DNA from: Idiomarinaceae bacterium HL-53
GTDB lineage: Bacteria > Pseudomonadota > Gammaproteobacteria > Enterobacterales > Alteromonadaceae
DNA: 64,000 nucleotides
Assembly: GCA_001458075.1 (NCBI GenBank)
Contig: LN899469.1
Coordinates: 1,772,659 to 1,836,658, forward strand
Direction of reading: 5' to 3'
Shown here: in pieces, positions 47,125-57,496 of the stretch
How the letters are laid out: each line of letters opens with the position of its first letter
How positions within the stretch are numbered: position 1 is the first letter of the stretch
Translations under genes and position numbers: made by a program
The notes under the pieces: model-generated
What the model was told of the DNA's origin: nothing
Databases searched by the model: none
The model's input: only the letters and a program-made list of their open reading frames with translations

Positions 47125-49048
47125 CAGCTAACTCCTCCGGCTGCGCTGGGGATTCATAAAAACTCGCGATAGGCCCACGCTCACCGCGCATCGACTCAAA
47201 ATAATAATCGAGCACCTTGCGAGCAATAGGTGCTGCGTTACTTCCGCCACCACCGACGTTTTCAATTGCAATGGAAATAACAATTTCAGGTTGCGTTGCA
47301 GGTGCGTAACCAATATAAGTCGCGTTGTCTCTAAAACGTTCCTCGACATCTTCTGTTTCGGGACGTTCGGCGTCTTCTTCATCGGAAAGTCGAACAACTT
47401 GTGCCGTTCCCGTTTTTCCCGCCGTTGTGTATGACGCGTTACGAAACGCGAGATATGCGGTACCATGCAAGGTGGAAGTCACATTAACCATAGCTTGCTG
47501 GACAGTGTCCCAATGTTCTGGTTCACCAATTAAAATGGGAGGTTCAAATTGGGGTTCATTCATCGTAATTCTGTCATCTGCTTCAGATGCTCTTAAAATA
47601 CGAGGAACCGCCCGTTCACCGCGCCTTGCCAAGACTTGCGTAGTCGTTGCTAGTTGTAATGGTGTAACAGTCCAGTAACTTTGTCCGATACCAACAGATA
47701 GTGTTTCACCGGCAAACCAACCTTCATTTAAGCGTGCTTGTTTCCAGCCTCGAGTTGGCATGAGTGCTGTGTTCTCTTCTCTGATGTCAATACCGGTTCG
47801 ACGCCCAAAACCGACTTGATACATGAAGTCGGAAATACGATCGATACCCAGCTCGAGAGAGAGCTCATAATAGAAGGTGTTGCAAGACTCTGTAATTGCA
47901 CGGTCGAGATTAACCCAACCGTGGCCATGTTGCCGCCAATCTCGAAAGCGGCGCTCTACGCCATCGATTTCAAACCAACCTGGATCCCACATACGATAAT
48001 CTGCAGTAATGACATTATCTGCAAGCCCCAAGAGTCCAATGAGTGGCTTGATAGTTGATGCCGGGGGGTATCGACCCTGCGTGGCACGATTGATTAGCGG
48101 GTTGTTCTGATTCGTGAGGAGTGAGCGATACTGTTCTACAGAAATACCGCCCACAAACCAGTTCGGATCGTAAGAGGGGGTACTGACCATGGCTAACACG
48201 CCTCCAGTGTTCGCATCGAGAACAACAATCGAGCCACGTTTCTCACCCAATTGTTCAAGCGCAACTTGCTGCAGACCAGCATCGAGCTCTAGGTAAATAT
48301 CGTTCCCAGGTGTGGGGGGATTGAGTTCGAGTGTACGTACAACCCGGCCACGATTGTTGACCTCGACTGTTTGATAACCCACGGTGCCGTGTAACTGCTC
48401 TTCATAAAATCGTTCAATACCGAGCTTGCCAATGGTTCGCGTTGCTCGGTAGTTCGCGTAACGCTCTTGCTCGCGCAGACGTGTTTCGTCTTGTGCATTG
48501 ATCCGACCCACATAACCTATTGCATGGGTAAATAGAGAACCGAAAGGATAATTTCTTTGTAAACGAGCTTCTACCGAGAACCCTGGGAAGCGGTGTTGAT
48601 GAACAGAGAAGCGAGCAACTTGCGCTTCTGTAAGGTTGTCGGCCATTGATATTTGCGGGAATCTACGCACTCCTCCGTGCCGCAAATACAGCTCTTGAGG
48701 TGTTATTTGTGGCAGTTCTAGGAGCGTTGCAACTTCGGTTAAACGCGCCTCCAGGTCGGTCACTTCCTCTGGAATCACCTCGAGACTGTAAACAGGAATA
48801 TTCTCGGCAAGAATGCGGCCTAACCGATCATAGATGAGCCCGCGGTTGGGGGGCACAGGCAGTACCATAATACGGTTGCTATTTGAGCGTGTTTGATACT
48901 CTTCATGCGCGGTCACTTGCAATCTATAAAGATTACCAAGTAGCACCACGAACACAATAATGACAACGCTTAAACAGAAAATAGCTCTTCGAAAGAAGAG
49001 CTGAGCTTCAGCTTGATGATCTCTTATCGGTAAGCGTTTTCTTATCAT
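47111..49048 (-). CDS. mrdA: Penicillin-binding protein 2 MrdA
   Basis: PBP2 is the essential class-B transpeptidase of the elongasome. The 645 residues have one N-terminal membrane helix (about 22-41), a PBP dimer/pedestal domain and a transpeptidase domain with SxxK at Ser331-Lys334 (PPASTIKP), SCN (TESCNTFYYE) and KTG (TTAGKTGTAQVV). The C-terminal tail is acidic. It overlaps rodA and starts two bases after the rlmH stop. Confidence 0.97.
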   Translation of the reverse strand: MIRKRLPIRDHQAEAQLFFRRAIFCLSVVIIVFVVLLGNLYRLQVTAHEEYQTRSNSNRIMVLPVPPNRGLIYDRLGRILAENIPVYSLEVIPEEVTDLEARLTEVATLLELPQITPQELYLRHGGVRRFPQISMADNLTEAQVARFSVHQHRFPGFSVEARLQRNYPFGSLFTHAIGYVGRINAQDETRLREQERYANYRATRTIGKLGIERFYEEQLHGTVGYQTVEVNNRGRVVRTLELNPPTPGNDIYLELDAGLQQVALEQLGEKRGSIVVLDANTGGVLAMVSTPSYDPNWFVGGISVEQYRSLLTNQNNPLINRATQGRYPPASTIKPLIGLLGLADNVITADYRMWDPGWFEIDGVERRFRDWRQHGHGWVNLDRAITESCNTFYYELSLELGIDRISDFMYQVGFGRRTGIDIREENTALMPTRGWKQARLNEGWFAGETLSVGIGQSYWTVTPLQLATTTQVLARRGERAVPRILRASEADDRITMNEPQFEPPILIGEPEHWDTVQQAMVNVTSTLHGTAYLAFRNASYTTAGKTGTAQVVRLSDEEDAERPETEDVEERFRDNATYIGYAPATQPEIVISIAIENVGGGGSNAAPIARKVLDYYFESMRGERGPIASFYESPAQPEELADADD

Positions 49049-49050
49049 TT

Positions 49051-49521
49051 TTATTCGCGATGATAGGGATGATTATTTAACAAACTCCAAGCACGAAATA
49101 ACGACTCGGCGATAATTACTCTGACGACCGGATGAGGCAAAGTCAATGGTGATAGTGACCAGCGTTCATCTCTTGCTGCTAAGCAAGCAGGTGCCAGCCC
49201 CTCTGGTCCTCCAACTAATAAAGAGACATCGCGTCCATCGAGTTGCCAAGCTTGAAAGCGCTCTGACAAATCATGCGTTGACCAAGCTTTCCCTTCAACT
49301 TCTAACGTGATGACTCGATTGCCTTTTGGGATTGCTGCAAGCATCTTCTCACCTTCTTTGTCGGTGATGCGCTCGATATCTGCTTTCTTACCTCGTTTCT
49401 CTGCCGGTATTTCAATCAGAGAAAAACTAATTTCGGGTGGAAATCGCTTCGCGTATTCTGCAAATCCTTCCTGAATCCATCGGGGCATTTTTTGCCCCAC
49501 GGCAATCAGTTGTATTTTCAT
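49051..49521 (-). CDS. rlmH: 23S rRNA (pseudouridine1915-N3)-methyltransferase RlmH
   Basis: RlmH is a SPOUT methyltransferase that methylates pseudouridine 1915 in helix 69 of 23S rRNA in the 70S ribosome. The 156 residues include [19 protein letters not shown] at the start, the SAM knot [15 protein letters not shown] and the [21 protein letters not shown]-type end, of which the NNHPYHRE tail is diagnostic. It lies three bases after rsfS and two before mrdA, as in E. coli. Confidence 0.97.
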   Translation of the reverse strand: MKIQLIAVGQKMPRWIQEGFAEYAKRFPPEISFSLIEIPAEKRGKKADIERITDKEGEKMLAAIPKGNRVITLEVEGKAWSTHDLSERFQAWQLDGRDVSLLVGGPEGLAPACLAARDERWSLSPLTLPHPVVRVIIAESLFRAWSLLNNHPYHRE

Positions 49522-49524
49522 TAT

Positions 49525-49848
49525 TTAGGGATGTCCCCATAATTTCTCTAGTTGATAAAAATCCCGAGCACTGTCTTGCATCACATGCACAACAACGTCA
49601 CCGAAATCTACCAACACCCATTCAGACTCGTTTTCGCCTTCCATACCGAGCGGCGTGACACCCATGTGCTTACCCTCGGTTGCAATATGGCTTGCAATAC
49701 TCTTTACATGCGTTTTTGAGTTACCCGAGCAGATCACAAGATAGTCGGCAACGTCGGTCTTTTTACTCACGTCGATGACCTGAATATCTCGTGCTTTAAT
49801 ATCCTCGGCTTTATCGACCACAAAATTACGTAATTCTTCAGCTTGCAA
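49525..49848 (-). CDS. rsfS: Ribosomal silencing factor RsfS
   Basis: RsfS binds uL14 and blocks subunit joining in slow growth or starvation. The 107 residues contain the family core VDKAEDIKARDIQVIDV, DVADYLVICSGNSKTHVKSIA-type (DYLVICSGNS) and the WVLVDFGDVVVHVMQDSAR-type signature (VLVDFGDVVVHVM, FYQLEKLWG). nadD lies 42 bases upstream on the same strand and rlmH directly downstream. Confidence 0.97.
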   Translation of the reverse strand: MQAEELRNFVVDKAEDIKARDIQVIDVSKKTDVADYLVICSGNSKTHVKSIASHIATEGKHMGVTPLGMEGENESEWVLVDFGDVVVHVMQDSARDFYQLEKLWGHP

Positions 49849-49890
49849 TGCCTTTCTACTCCAATTAATGAATATGACTTCGTAAGTTTA

Positions 49891-50532
49891 TCATGAGTTC
49901 CCTAAATTCGGCAGAGAACCATATAAATTGTGACTTTCAATATAGTCGACGACTTGTGGATAAAGAAACTTGCACCCCCAATCGCGTTGTTGAGGATTTG
50001 CCAATGCAGCGCGAATCTCTGTCGACGAAATAGGCACAACGGGTGCCTGCGTTTCAAATACTTGATGAGGTTGGTCGTTCAAGCGCATCCACTCTCTCAC
50101 TTCATTAGGTAATTGCGCTAGGCTGTACTCAGGGCGGGGGAGAATGACGAGGTGAGCGAACTGGGTAAGCTTTTGCCAGTCTTGCCATTGGTTTAGCTGC
50201 ACAAAGCTATCCATGCCCATGATAAAGTAGAGTTCACTCTCGGGGTGAGCTGCTTTGAAAGCTTGCAAGGTTGGCACGGTACGTGAGGGTTGTGCACGTT
50301 TTAGCTCAAAATCATCGGCGATACATAAATCTTTCTCAGCGCACACAAGATTTAACATGTCTAATCGTTGTTGATCAGTGGCTAACGGTTGTTCTCGATA
50401 GGGAGGCGTATAGGTGGGCATCAACCGAATTTGCTGCCAATCAAATGTGGGCGCGATGGCAAGGACTGGTTCAAGGTGGCCTTTGTGAACGGGATCAAAT
50501 GTTCCACCTACAATTGCGATGCGTTTAGTCAT
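49891..50532 (-). CDS. nadD: Nicotinate-nucleotide adenylyltransferase NadD
   Basis: NadD adenylates nicotinate mononucleotide to deamido-NAD in NAD synthesis. The 213 residues have the nucleotidyltransferase motif GGTFDPVHKGHLEPVL, the YFIMGMDSFVQLNQWQDW substrate region and VVPISSTEIRAAL, the second conserved motif (xSSTxxR). It is two bases downstream of holA. Confidence 0.97.
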   Translation of the reverse strand: MTKRIAIVGGTFDPVHKGHLEPVLAIAPTFDWQQIRLMPTYTPPYREQPLATDQQRLDMLNLVCAEKDLCIADDFELKRAQPSRTVPTLQAFKAAHPESELYFIMGMDSFVQLNQWQDWQKLTQFAHLVILPRPEYSLAQLPNEVREWMRLNDQPHQVFETQAPVVPISSTEIRAALANPQQRDWGCKFLYPQVVDYIESHNLYGSLPNLGNS

Positions 50533-50534
50533 TA

Positions 50535-51587
50535 CTAATCTTGTTGCGGCGCAAGTTGAGGAAGTTGATGCACCTGTTGCGGGCGCAAAAGGGCGATACC
50601 AAACTGCGCAAAGAGGATGAATGGATCTTCTCCAGAATCTCTTTTAATTGCGTACTCGAGGCGTTCAAGTAATCCCAGTAAATGATGATTTAACTCGAGT
50701 GTATAAAACCGTGCGAGTTGCTCGAATGCACTTTGCTGTTGGGGCCAAATGCGTTCTTTGGTGAAAATACTGCGCACATCACTGCGCGTTGCCATTGCGA
50801 GTGCAAGCTGATCAAGAATGGTTCTTAATTTTGCTAAGGTCCAGCTAATTAATATGGGCTCTTCACCCAGTTCACGCAATCTTGCTAACGTGTGTAAATA
50901 ACGTTTCAGGCTTTGCGAAATGAGTGCGTCACGCAGTGCGAAAATATCAAAGCGGCTTTGGTCTGTTACTGAGTCAGTAAGCGCCTCGCGTTGCCAAAGA
51001 AAGGCGTCTGCGGGTTGCCGCAACTTGAGTTTCATAAGCTCCTGCTCGAGTGCGAGCAGATTTCCCTCGTACCATACAGCGAGTTGTTGTATCGCGTCCG
51101 TTGCTAATTGCACGTTATGGACTTTTGCGCGTTGCTGAATGTATTGTGGTAATTGTTTTGCGTCTGGACTGTAGATTGGAATATAGACACCACGCTCAGC
51201 GAGAGACTTAAACCATTTTGTGTTTTGAGTTGTCTTGTTTACTCTTGGCCCAAACACCAGTAATAACTGGTCTTGGCTTTGAGTTTCGAGGAATTCGTTA
51301 AAGGCTTTCGCACCTTCTTTGCCAGGGCTGCCGTCTGGAAGTTCGAGTTCTATTCTGATTTGTGCCGAGAAAAGAGACATTTCTTGCGTTGCCGCTTTCA
51401 GCTCTCCCCAATCGAACTCTTTGTTTTGCAGGAGTTGTTTGCGTTCGCTAAAGCCTTGTTTTTTCGCAGCCGCACGCAACGTATCCAGCGCTTGTTGCAC
51501 CAAAAAACTTTCATCACCGAACACTAAATAAATAGGTTTAAGGCTCTGTTGAATATGTTGTGAGAGTTGATCGGCTCGCAGTTGCAT
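50535..51587 (-). CDS. holA: DNA polymerase III subunit delta
   Basis: HolA is the wrench of the clamp loader, opening the beta sliding clamp. The 350 residues show the N-terminal IYLVFGDESFLVQQALDTLR, a degenerate AAA+ fold without Walker motifs, and the collar domain (FIALRDALISQ-type, here FDIFALRDALISQSLKRYL; then LISWTLAKLRTIL). Clamp-binding residues are expected in the first domain (AAAKKQGFSERKQLLQNKEFDW-type region). Three bases after lptE. Confidence 0.96.
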   Translation of the reverse strand: MQLRADQLSQHIQQSLKPIYLVFGDESFLVQQALDTLRAAAKKQGFSERKQLLQNKEFDWGELKAATQEMSLFSAQIRIELELPDGSPGKEGAKAFNEFLETQSQDQLLLVFGPRVNKTTQNTKWFKSLAERGVYIPIYSPDAKQLPQYIQQRAKVHNVQLATDAIQQLAVWYEGNLLALEQELMKLKLRQPADAFLWQREALTDSVTDQSRFDIFALRDALISQSLKRYLHTLARLRELGEEPILISWTLAKLRTILDQLALAMATRSDVRSIFTKERIWPQQQSAFEQLARFYTLELNHHLLGLLERLEYAIKRDSGEDPFILFAQFGIALLRPQQVHQLPQLAPQQD

Positions 51588-51590
51588 GGC

Positions 51591-52124
51591 TTAATCTCGC
51601 ACATATTGGTTGAACAGAATAAGCGTGCGCAGCACGACTTCTTGCCGCATTTCGTCAACGACAATTTCTAACTCACGCATTTTAGCGAGAGCAAAGTTAG
51701 GGTCGTCTTGATAATCACGTGTTAATTGAATGAGTTGTTCTGTTTCGCGGCCATTCGAGTTGATGAAAGTGACGGGCAAACTGTAAATCAGTTCATATTC
51801 TGCCACTTGACCTGTGGGAAGCAGGCTCAGAATTCGTCGGTCCATGCGGTCTTGGTCAACGCGAACGATAGGGTATTCATCACCGCTATCGACGACCCGC
51901 ACGCCGCGTTCCTCGAGGGAGTCTCGCAATATCTTCGCAACCTCGCTTTCTTCGTCACTAAGTACAATTACCGAATCGATGTGATCGGGCAATTGAAAGT
52001 TGCCGCGAAGTTGGAAACCACAGCTCGATAAAACCAGGCAACAGAGTAACAGGGCAAAGAATTTGCCCTGTACTCGTGTGATGCGGTTAAACCGCAACAA
52101 TGTTGAGTAATTTACCCGGTACAT
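51591..52124 (-). CDS. lptE: LPS-assembly lipoprotein LptE
   Basis: LptE plugs the LptD barrel and helps insert LPS in the outer membrane. The lipobox is LVLSSC (Cys about 35), followed by the diagnostic [12 protein letters not shown]. The region before the hydrophobic stretch is long for a signal (about 20 residues). Translation may start at a TTG within 52095-52100 instead of the ATG at 52124, since the ATG version overlaps leuS by 38 bases. 177 residues at most. Order leuS-lptE-holA-nadD is as in E. coli. Confidence 0.92.
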   Translation of the reverse strand: MYRVNYSTLLRFNRITRVQGKFFALLLCCLVLSSCGFQLRGNFQLPDHIDSVIVLSDEESEVAKILRDSLEERGVRVVDSGDEYPIVRVDQDRMDRRILSLLPTGQVAEYELIYSLPVTFINSNGRETEQLIQLTRDYQDDPNFALAKMRELEIVVDEMRQEVVLRTLILFNQYVRD

Positions 52125-54681
52125 AGATTACTTTTTTAATCTCTTTTCCGTCGGTAAAGGAGGTAACATGCTTATCCGCGAACGCCATCTCCTCGAGCGT
52201 GTCTTTGCTCACATCTACCGGTACCGTAAATTTAGCGCGGACTTTTCCGTTGACTTGCACAACGACCAACTTCTCGTCTTCCACCAATGCACTTTGATCC
52301 ACAGTTGGCCATTGCTCAAAGTTAATGTCGGAATGATGCCCTAGAGCAGACCAGAGAGTTTCGCAGGTATGAGGTGTGATCGGGAACAACATCACCACAA
52401 TGGCGTCGAGCGCTTCTTGCATAATAGCGCGATCTTGATCAGTTTCGAGCGAGGCCTTTTGCAAGGCATTACTCAATTCCATGATCGCCGCAATTGCGGT
52501 ATTGAAGTTCTGACGACGACCCATATCGTCAGTGACCTTTTCAATTGTTTTGTGCACAGCTCTACGTAACGCCTTCTGTTCATCCTTGAGACTTCCTGGC
52601 TGAAGGGGTGCGCTGCCGGTATGGTTTTGGAACTCATAAACCAAGCGCCAGAGGCGACGCAAGAAACGATGCGCACCCTCAACACCCGAGTCAGACCATT
52701 CAAGCGTTAGTTCAGGCGGTGCCGCAAACATCATAAATAAACGGACCGTATCGGCACCATATTGATCCACCATGGTTTGCGGATCGATACCGTTATTCTT
52801 TGACTTCGACATTTTCGTCATGCCGGCATGAATCACCGCGCGACCATCTTTTTTATGAATTGCCTGCTTGATACCGCCTTTTTCGTCGCGTTCAAACTCT
52901 ATGTCTAGCGGGGAGAACCATGTTTTACTGCCATTTTCATTCTCGCGATAGAAACTATCAGCGAGTACCATGCCTTGGCAAAGCAAACGCTTAAATGGTT
53001 CGTCTGACTGAACGAGCCCGGTATCGCGCAATAACTTGTGGAAAAAGCGTGCGTATAACAAGTGCAAAATGGCGTGCTCGATCCCACCAATATACTGATC
53101 AACAGGTAACCAATAGTTGGCTTGCTCTGGATTTAACATGCCATTTTCGTAGCGTGGTGAGCAGTAGCGTGCGTAATACCATGAGCTTTCCATGAAGGTG
53201 TCAAACGTGTCCGTTTCATGTTCTGCAGGTTTACCGTGCCAGGTTGTTTGACGCCACTCTGGATCCGCCTTAATGGGGGAAGTTACGCCGTTCATCACAA
53301 CGTCCTCTGGCAAGCGCACTGGCAGTTGATCATCTGGCACGGGAGCTGAGTCACCGTTCTCTAGATTGATCATCGGAATAGGTGCACCCCAGTAACGTTG
53401 GCGAGAAACGCCCCAATCACGTAAGCGATAATTAACCTGACGTTCGCCAATCCCCATTTCTTCCAGCTTATTCGCAATGGCGTTAAAACCGTCGGTACAT
53501 GAAAGCCCGTTATAGTGCTCTGAGTTCATCAACACACCGTCATCCGTGTATGCTGCCTCGGTAAAGTCATGCTCGCCGGCTACGGGTTGAATCACAGGTG
53601 TGATAGGCAATGCATATTTGGTCGCAAACTCCCAATCACGTTGATCGTGTGCAGGCACCGCCATAACTGCACCTGTCCCGTAATCCATTAATACAAAGTT
53701 AGCGACCCAAATTGGAATTTCTTGGCCTGTAAGCGGATGAGTTGCTGTAAAACCGGTCGCGATGCCTCGCTTCTCCATTGTAGCGAGGTCTGCCTCAGCC
53801 ACTTTTTGTTGCTTACAAGACTCTACAAATGCCGCAACTTCGGTGTTCTTTTCGGCCGCGAGTTTCGCCAACGGGTGCTGCGCTGCAACCGCCATGTAAG
53901 TAACACCATAAAAAGTGTCGGGGCGTGTAGTATAAACTGAAAGTGGCTGCTCGTAATGATTCACAGCAAAACTGATCTGAACGCCTTCAGAGCGGCCAAT
54001 CCAATTGCGCTGCATAGCTTTAACTTGTTCCGGCCAACCATCTAATTGCTCAAGGTCTTGTAGCAACTCTTCTGCATAGGCAGTAATTTTTACAAACCAC
54101 TGCGGGATTTCCTTTTGTTCAACTGGCGCGCCTGAGCGCCAACCTTTACCGTCGATCACCTGCTCATTCGCCAAAACCGTTTGATCGACGGGATCCCAGT
54201 TCACGGTTGCATTTTTCTTATACACGAGGCCTTTCTCATAAAGGCGCGTAAAGAACCATTGCTCCCAGCGATAATATTCAGGATGACAGGTCGCTATTTC
54301 ACGATGCCAATCATAACCAAAACCGAGCGCTTTAAGTTGCGCGCGCATGTCGTCGATATTTTTATAAGTCCATTTTGCAGGTGCAGTTTCATGTTGAATC
54401 GCTGCATTTTCTGCGGGTAAACCAAATGCGTCCCAACCAATCGGATGAAGGACATTTTTTCCCTGAAGTCGCTGGAATCGTGAAACTACGTCTGAGAGCG
54501 TGTAGTTTCTCACGTGACCCATGTGGAGCTTGCCACTTGGGTAAGGAAACATGGAAAGGCAGTAAAACTTTTCCTTGTTGGGATCTTCAGTGACATTGAA
54601 AACTTGATCTTTTTCCCAACGTGCTTGAACTTTGGGCTCGATTACTTGGGGATTAAACTGTTCGTCTATTTTATGCGTCAT
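52087..54681 (-). CDS. leuS: Leucyl-tRNA synthetase
   Basis: LeuRS charges tRNA-Leu and edits mischarged products. The 864-residue class-I synthetase has HIGH-type motif [17 protein letters not shown], the CP1 editing domain (about 225-415; [32 protein letters not shown]) and the KMSKS loop [14 protein letters not shown]. The anticodon-binding helical domain and the C-terminal domain ending [15 protein letters not shown] complete it. The window also carries three tRNA-Leu genes. Confidence 0.98.
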   Translation of the reverse strand: MTHKIDEQFNPQVIEPKVQARWEKDQVFNVTEDPNKEKFYCLSMFPYPSGKLHMGHVRNYTLSDVVSRFQRLQGKNVLHPIGWDAFGLPAENAAIQHETAPAKWTYKNIDDMRAQLKALGFGYDWHREIATCHPEYYRWEQWFFTRLYEKGLVYKKNATVNWDPVDQTVLANEQVIDGKGWRSGAPVEQKEIPQWFVKITAYAEELLQDLEQLDGWPEQVKAMQRNWIGRSEGVQISFAVNHYEQPLSVYTTRPDTFYGVTYMAVAAQHPLAKLAAEKNTEVAAFVESCKQQKVAEADLATMEKRGIATGFTATHPLTGQEIPIWVANFVLMDYGTGAVMAVPAHDQRDWEFATKYALPITPVIQPVAGEHDFTEAAYTDDGVLMNSEHYNGLSCTDGFNAIANKLEEMGIGERQVNYRLRDWGVSRQRYWGAPIPMINLENGDSAPVPDDQLPVRLPEDVVMNGVTSPIKADPEWRQTTWHGKPAEHETDTFDTFMESSWYYARYCSPRYENGMLNPEQANYWLPVDQYIGGIEHAILHLLYARFFHKLLRDTGLVQSDEPFKRLLCQGMVLADSFYRENENGSKTWFSPLDIEFERDEKGGIKQAIHKKDGRAVIHAGMTKMSKSKNNGIDPQTMVDQYGADTVRLFMMFAAPPELTLEWSDSGVEGAHRFLRRLWRLVYEFQNHTGSAPLQPGSLKDEQKALRRAVHKTIEKVTDDMGRRQNFNTAIAAIMELSNALQKASLETDQDRAIMQEALDAIVVMLFPITPHTCETLWSALGHHSDINFEQWPTVDQSALVEDEKLVVVQVNGKVRAKFTVPVDVSKDTLEEMAFADKHVTSFTDGKEIKKVIYVPGKLLNIVAV

Positions 54682-54738
54682 CGACCTACAACCTGTGGAC
54701 CGCAGTGTGTTGAAATATCGTTTTGAAAGATAGTTGGC

Positions 54739-54948
54739 TTATGAAAGCCACATCGCTACCCACATTACGAAGGCAATTATAATGCCGGCAAACCCGAAAA
54801 AAGCATATTCCACTTTGCTTTTCGCTTGCTCTTTTGCATCGGCAGTGGGATTAGCACTCGGTAGCAGGGTCATAACAATACTCGACACACCGAGACCACC
54901 CGCTGCAATGAGAACAGTAAAAAGGATTGCTTGAAAAATATCGGCCAT
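54739..54948 (-). CDS. Small membrane protein of unknown function
   Basis: The 69-residue protein is almost entirely two membrane helices (about 2-25, ADIFQAILFTVLIAAGGLGV, and 47-67, AFFGFAGIIIAFVMWVAMW) joined by a hydrophilic loop (PSANPTADAKEQAKSKVEY). ATG 54948 is favoured: AGGGA lies eight bases upstream, and it gives a clean MADIFQ start; the frame is open 16 codons further. It lies between lnt and leuS on the same strand. I do not recognise it; a holin-like or transporter-accessory role is only a guess from shape. Confidence 0.7.
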   Translation of the reverse strand: MADIFQAILFTVLIAAGGLGVSSIVMTLLPSANPTADAKEQAKSKVEYAFFGFAGIIIAFVMWVAMWLS

Positions 54949-55072
54949 CTTAAATTCCCTCATGATTGTGGCGCAGGTCGTGCCTTCACTAGGCAAAACC
55001 TCTATTTTTAAATCGCGTTGTGGGTAAGTTTATCTTATTTCTAGCTGCGTTGCCTATGCTCAAACAGAATCT

Positions 55073-56644
55073 TTAACTGCTATTTTTGACCTTGCGCAAA
55101 GTACTTGGCAGCAACCACATCAGAATAGCAAGGAGCCACGCGGGAATCGTGCCAAACTGGCGGTAGAAAGTAGTTCCTGAAACCAGCATCACGTCTGTGG
55201 TGAGAACATGGGCATCGAATTGCGGAAGGCGAGCGGTCACTCGTCCAACTTCGTCTATAACGCCAGTAACTCCGTTATTTGTCGCTCGCAACATGGGACG
55301 AGCCAATTCTCTCGCCCGCATCTGTGCAATTTGGAAATGTTGGTGCGGTCCATGTGAACGGCCAAACCAGCTGTCGTTACTAATGGTCAGGAGGAGTTCT
55401 GTATCCTCTTCCACTTGTGTGCGAATGTAATCACTGAAAATAACTTCGTAACATATATTCGCGGCAATTTTCATATCTGCGGAGGTCAGGTTCGTTTGCT
55501 GAGGTGCCCCCCGACTAAATGACGACATGGGTAGATTAAATAGGGGCCCTATCTTCCTGAGTATGGACTCAAATGGGACAAATTCGCCAATGGGTAAGAG
55601 GTGATGTTTTTGATATCGATTTGCCTCGGCATATTGATAAGGAGTGTTTGTGTTTCCTAACGTGATGATTGAATTAAAGTACGCCCGTTGAGCACGATCA
55701 TAATCAATAATACCCGTAATGATTTCAACACCGTGGGTGCGCGCTCTATGATCTAAGTCAGCCAAAGCCTGCTGTGCATAAGGCTCAATGAAGGTAACGG
55801 CAGATTCTGGCCAGATAATGAGATCACTCTCTTGGTAATGGGGGCGGCTCAAGTCTTGATACGTTAGGAAATTTGGCCATTGTTGTGCTTCGTTCCATTT
55901 GAGCGATTGTTGAATATTGCCTTGCACAAGGCTAATACGTTTGGTTTCCCCAGTAAGGTCTGGCGCGTTGAGATATGGAGAAAACCAAGCAAGCGCATAG
56001 ATCAATACAGGAATGATTAAGAATTCAGGCTTTCGGCGCAAAATAATTTCAGCAAATGCGATGGCGACGGTTAGAATCGCAACGGTAATACCAATCTCAC
56101 CAATGTGCGGTGCCAGATTGCCAAGTGTTGATGACGTTTGTGAGTAACCTAAGCTGAGCCAAGGGAATCCAGTCAGTAGCCAACCTCGGAGCCACTCTGC
56201 AATTAGCCAGCAAAGCGGGAATAACCACAGCGCATAACGCCCAGCTTGTACTCTTAATTTATGCCAGAGCCAAGCGGCAAGAGCGGGAAAAAGGGCTAAA
56301 TAACCGCAGAGCAATACCATTAAAAACACGGAAACAAAGACCGGTAGCCCGCCGAATTGATCAATACTAACATATACCCAGCTAATACCGGCACCGAACC
56401 AGCCGAATCCAAACCACCACGCCATAACTGCAGCTTGTTTCGCATCTACGTTACGAACCAGGAGCAATAGGAAGCCGGCCATCGCAAGGGATGACAGCCA
56501 ACTTTGTGAAAATGGAGCATAGGTGAAAAGAAGACTCACACCCAATAGGAGAGAGGCGAGCCCTCTACCCATCGAGTGCTTCCAAAAATAAAGCCAGAAA
56601 TCCTTATTCAGCAGCTGCTTCAGCTTCATTGAGGTGTGAAACAT
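55073..56644 (-). CDS. lnt: Apolipoprotein N-acyltransferase Lnt
   Basis: Lnt adds the third acyl chain to lipoproteins, the last maturation step at the inner membrane. The N-terminal half has six or so membrane helices. The periplasmic nitrilase domain has the catalytic set: Glu in IIWPESAVTF, Lys in RYQKHHLLPIGEFVPFE and Cys in NICYEVIFSDYIR. The longest frame is 523 residues; ATG codons at 56629 or 56572 would be shorter starts and none has a clear Shine-Dalgarno. It overlaps corC by up to 41 bases, so reinitiation after corC is likely. Confidence 0.96.
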   Translation of the reverse strand: MFHTSMKLKQLLNKDFWLYFWKHSMGRGLASLLLGVSLLFTYAPFSQSWLSSLAMAGFLLLLVRNVDAKQAAVMAWWFGFGWFGAGISWVYVSIDQFGGLPVFVSVFLMVLLCGYLALFPALAAWLWHKLRVQAGRYALWLFPLCWLIAEWLRGWLLTGFPWLSLGYSQTSSTLGNLAPHIGEIGITVAILTVAIAFAEIILRRKPEFLIIPVLIYALAWFSPYLNAPDLTGETKRISLVQGNIQQSLKWNEAQQWPNFLTYQDLSRPHYQESDLIIWPESAVTFIEPYAQQALADLDHRARTHGVEIITGIIDYDRAQRAYFNSIITLGNTNTPYQYAEANRYQKHHLLPIGEFVPFESILRKIGPLFNLPMSSFSRGAPQQTNLTSADMKIAANICYEVIFSDYIRTQVEEDTELLLTISNDSWFGRSHGPHQHFQIAQMRARELARPMLRATNNGVTGVIDEVGRVTARLPQFDAHVLTTDVMLVSGTTFYRQFGTIPAWLLAILMWLLPSTLRKVKNSS

Positions 56645-57473
56645 GCAAATGCTGAATACGACGTCGATCGGCGGCCGTTACTTTGAATTGGAAATTTCCA
56701 ATGTCAACAGACTCACCAATTTCAGGTAAATGCCCGAACGCTTGCGCCACCATGCCTCCCACAGTGTCATGCTCTTCATCTGAAAACTCAGTGTTGAAAT
56801 ATTCGTTAAAGTCTTCGATGGTGGTCAAAGCTTTTACTGAATATCGAGTCGAACTCAAACGACGGATATTGGCGCGGTTATCTTCATCGTCAGTTTCGTC
56901 TTCAATCTCACCGACAATTTCTTCGAGCACGTCTTCAATAGTAACGAGACCCGATACACCGCCATATTCATCGACAACGATCGCCATATGATAGCGCTTA
57001 GAGCGAAATTCCTTCAGGAGTGCATCGACGCGCTTGCTTTCCGGAACGATAATTGCGGGACGCATCACTTTTTCGAGCGAGAAAGGCTCATCGCTTATAC
57101 CAAAGCCATAGGCGAGCAAATCTTTGGCTAGCAAGATCCCTTCGATGTGGTCTTTATTTTCAGTAACAACAGGGTAGCGAGAATGTTGCGTTTGAATCAC
57201 GATGGGGAGGAATTCTTCGACACTTTGACTGATGTCAATTGTGACCATTTGTGAGCGTGGAATCATGATGTCGCGGACTTTCAGTTCAGCGACATCGAGT
57301 ACACCCTCGATCATTTCCTTCGTGTCAGTGTCGATTAGATCTCGGTTTTCAGCATCCTGAATCATATCCACGAGTTCTTCTCGACTATTAGGTTCGGCCG
57401 TAAAGTTTTGTAAAAACCTTAAAGCCCATGGTTTCTTCGCCGGTTGTCCCGACGGAGGGTTGTCATCGCTCAT
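56604..57473 (-). CDS. corC: CBS-domain magnesium/cobalt-transport-type protein CorC (YbeX)
   Basis: CorC/YbeX is a cytosolic CBS-pair protein linked to divalent-cation efflux and to ribosome metabolism. The 289 residues show the N-terminal DMIQDAENRDLIDTDTKEMIEG region, the CBS pair (about 65-195; VRDIMIPRSQMVTI, GVSGLVTIEDVLEEIVGEI) and a CorC_HlyC domain at the C-terminus (HDTVGGMVAQAFGHLPEIGE). ATG 57473 gives the E. coli-like MSDDN start; a GTG three codons upstream lies nearer AAGGAG. It is between ybeY and lnt, as in E. coli. Confidence 0.95.
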   Translation of the reverse strand: MSDDNPPSGQPAKKPWALRFLQNFTAEPNSREELVDMIQDAENRDLIDTDTKEMIEGVLDVAELKVRDIMIPRSQMVTIDISQSVEEFLPIVIQTQHSRYPVVTENKDHIEGILLAKDLLAYGFGISDEPFSLEKVMRPAIIVPESKRVDALLKEFRSKRYHMAIVVDEYGGVSGLVTIEDVLEEIVGEIEDETDDEDNRANIRRLSSTRYSVKALTTIEDFNEYFNTEFSDEEHDTVGGMVAQAFGHLPEIGESVDIGNFQFKVTAADRRRIQHLHVSHLNEAEAAAE

Positions 57474-57496
57474 GCGGTGCACTAGCTCCTTTGCTA

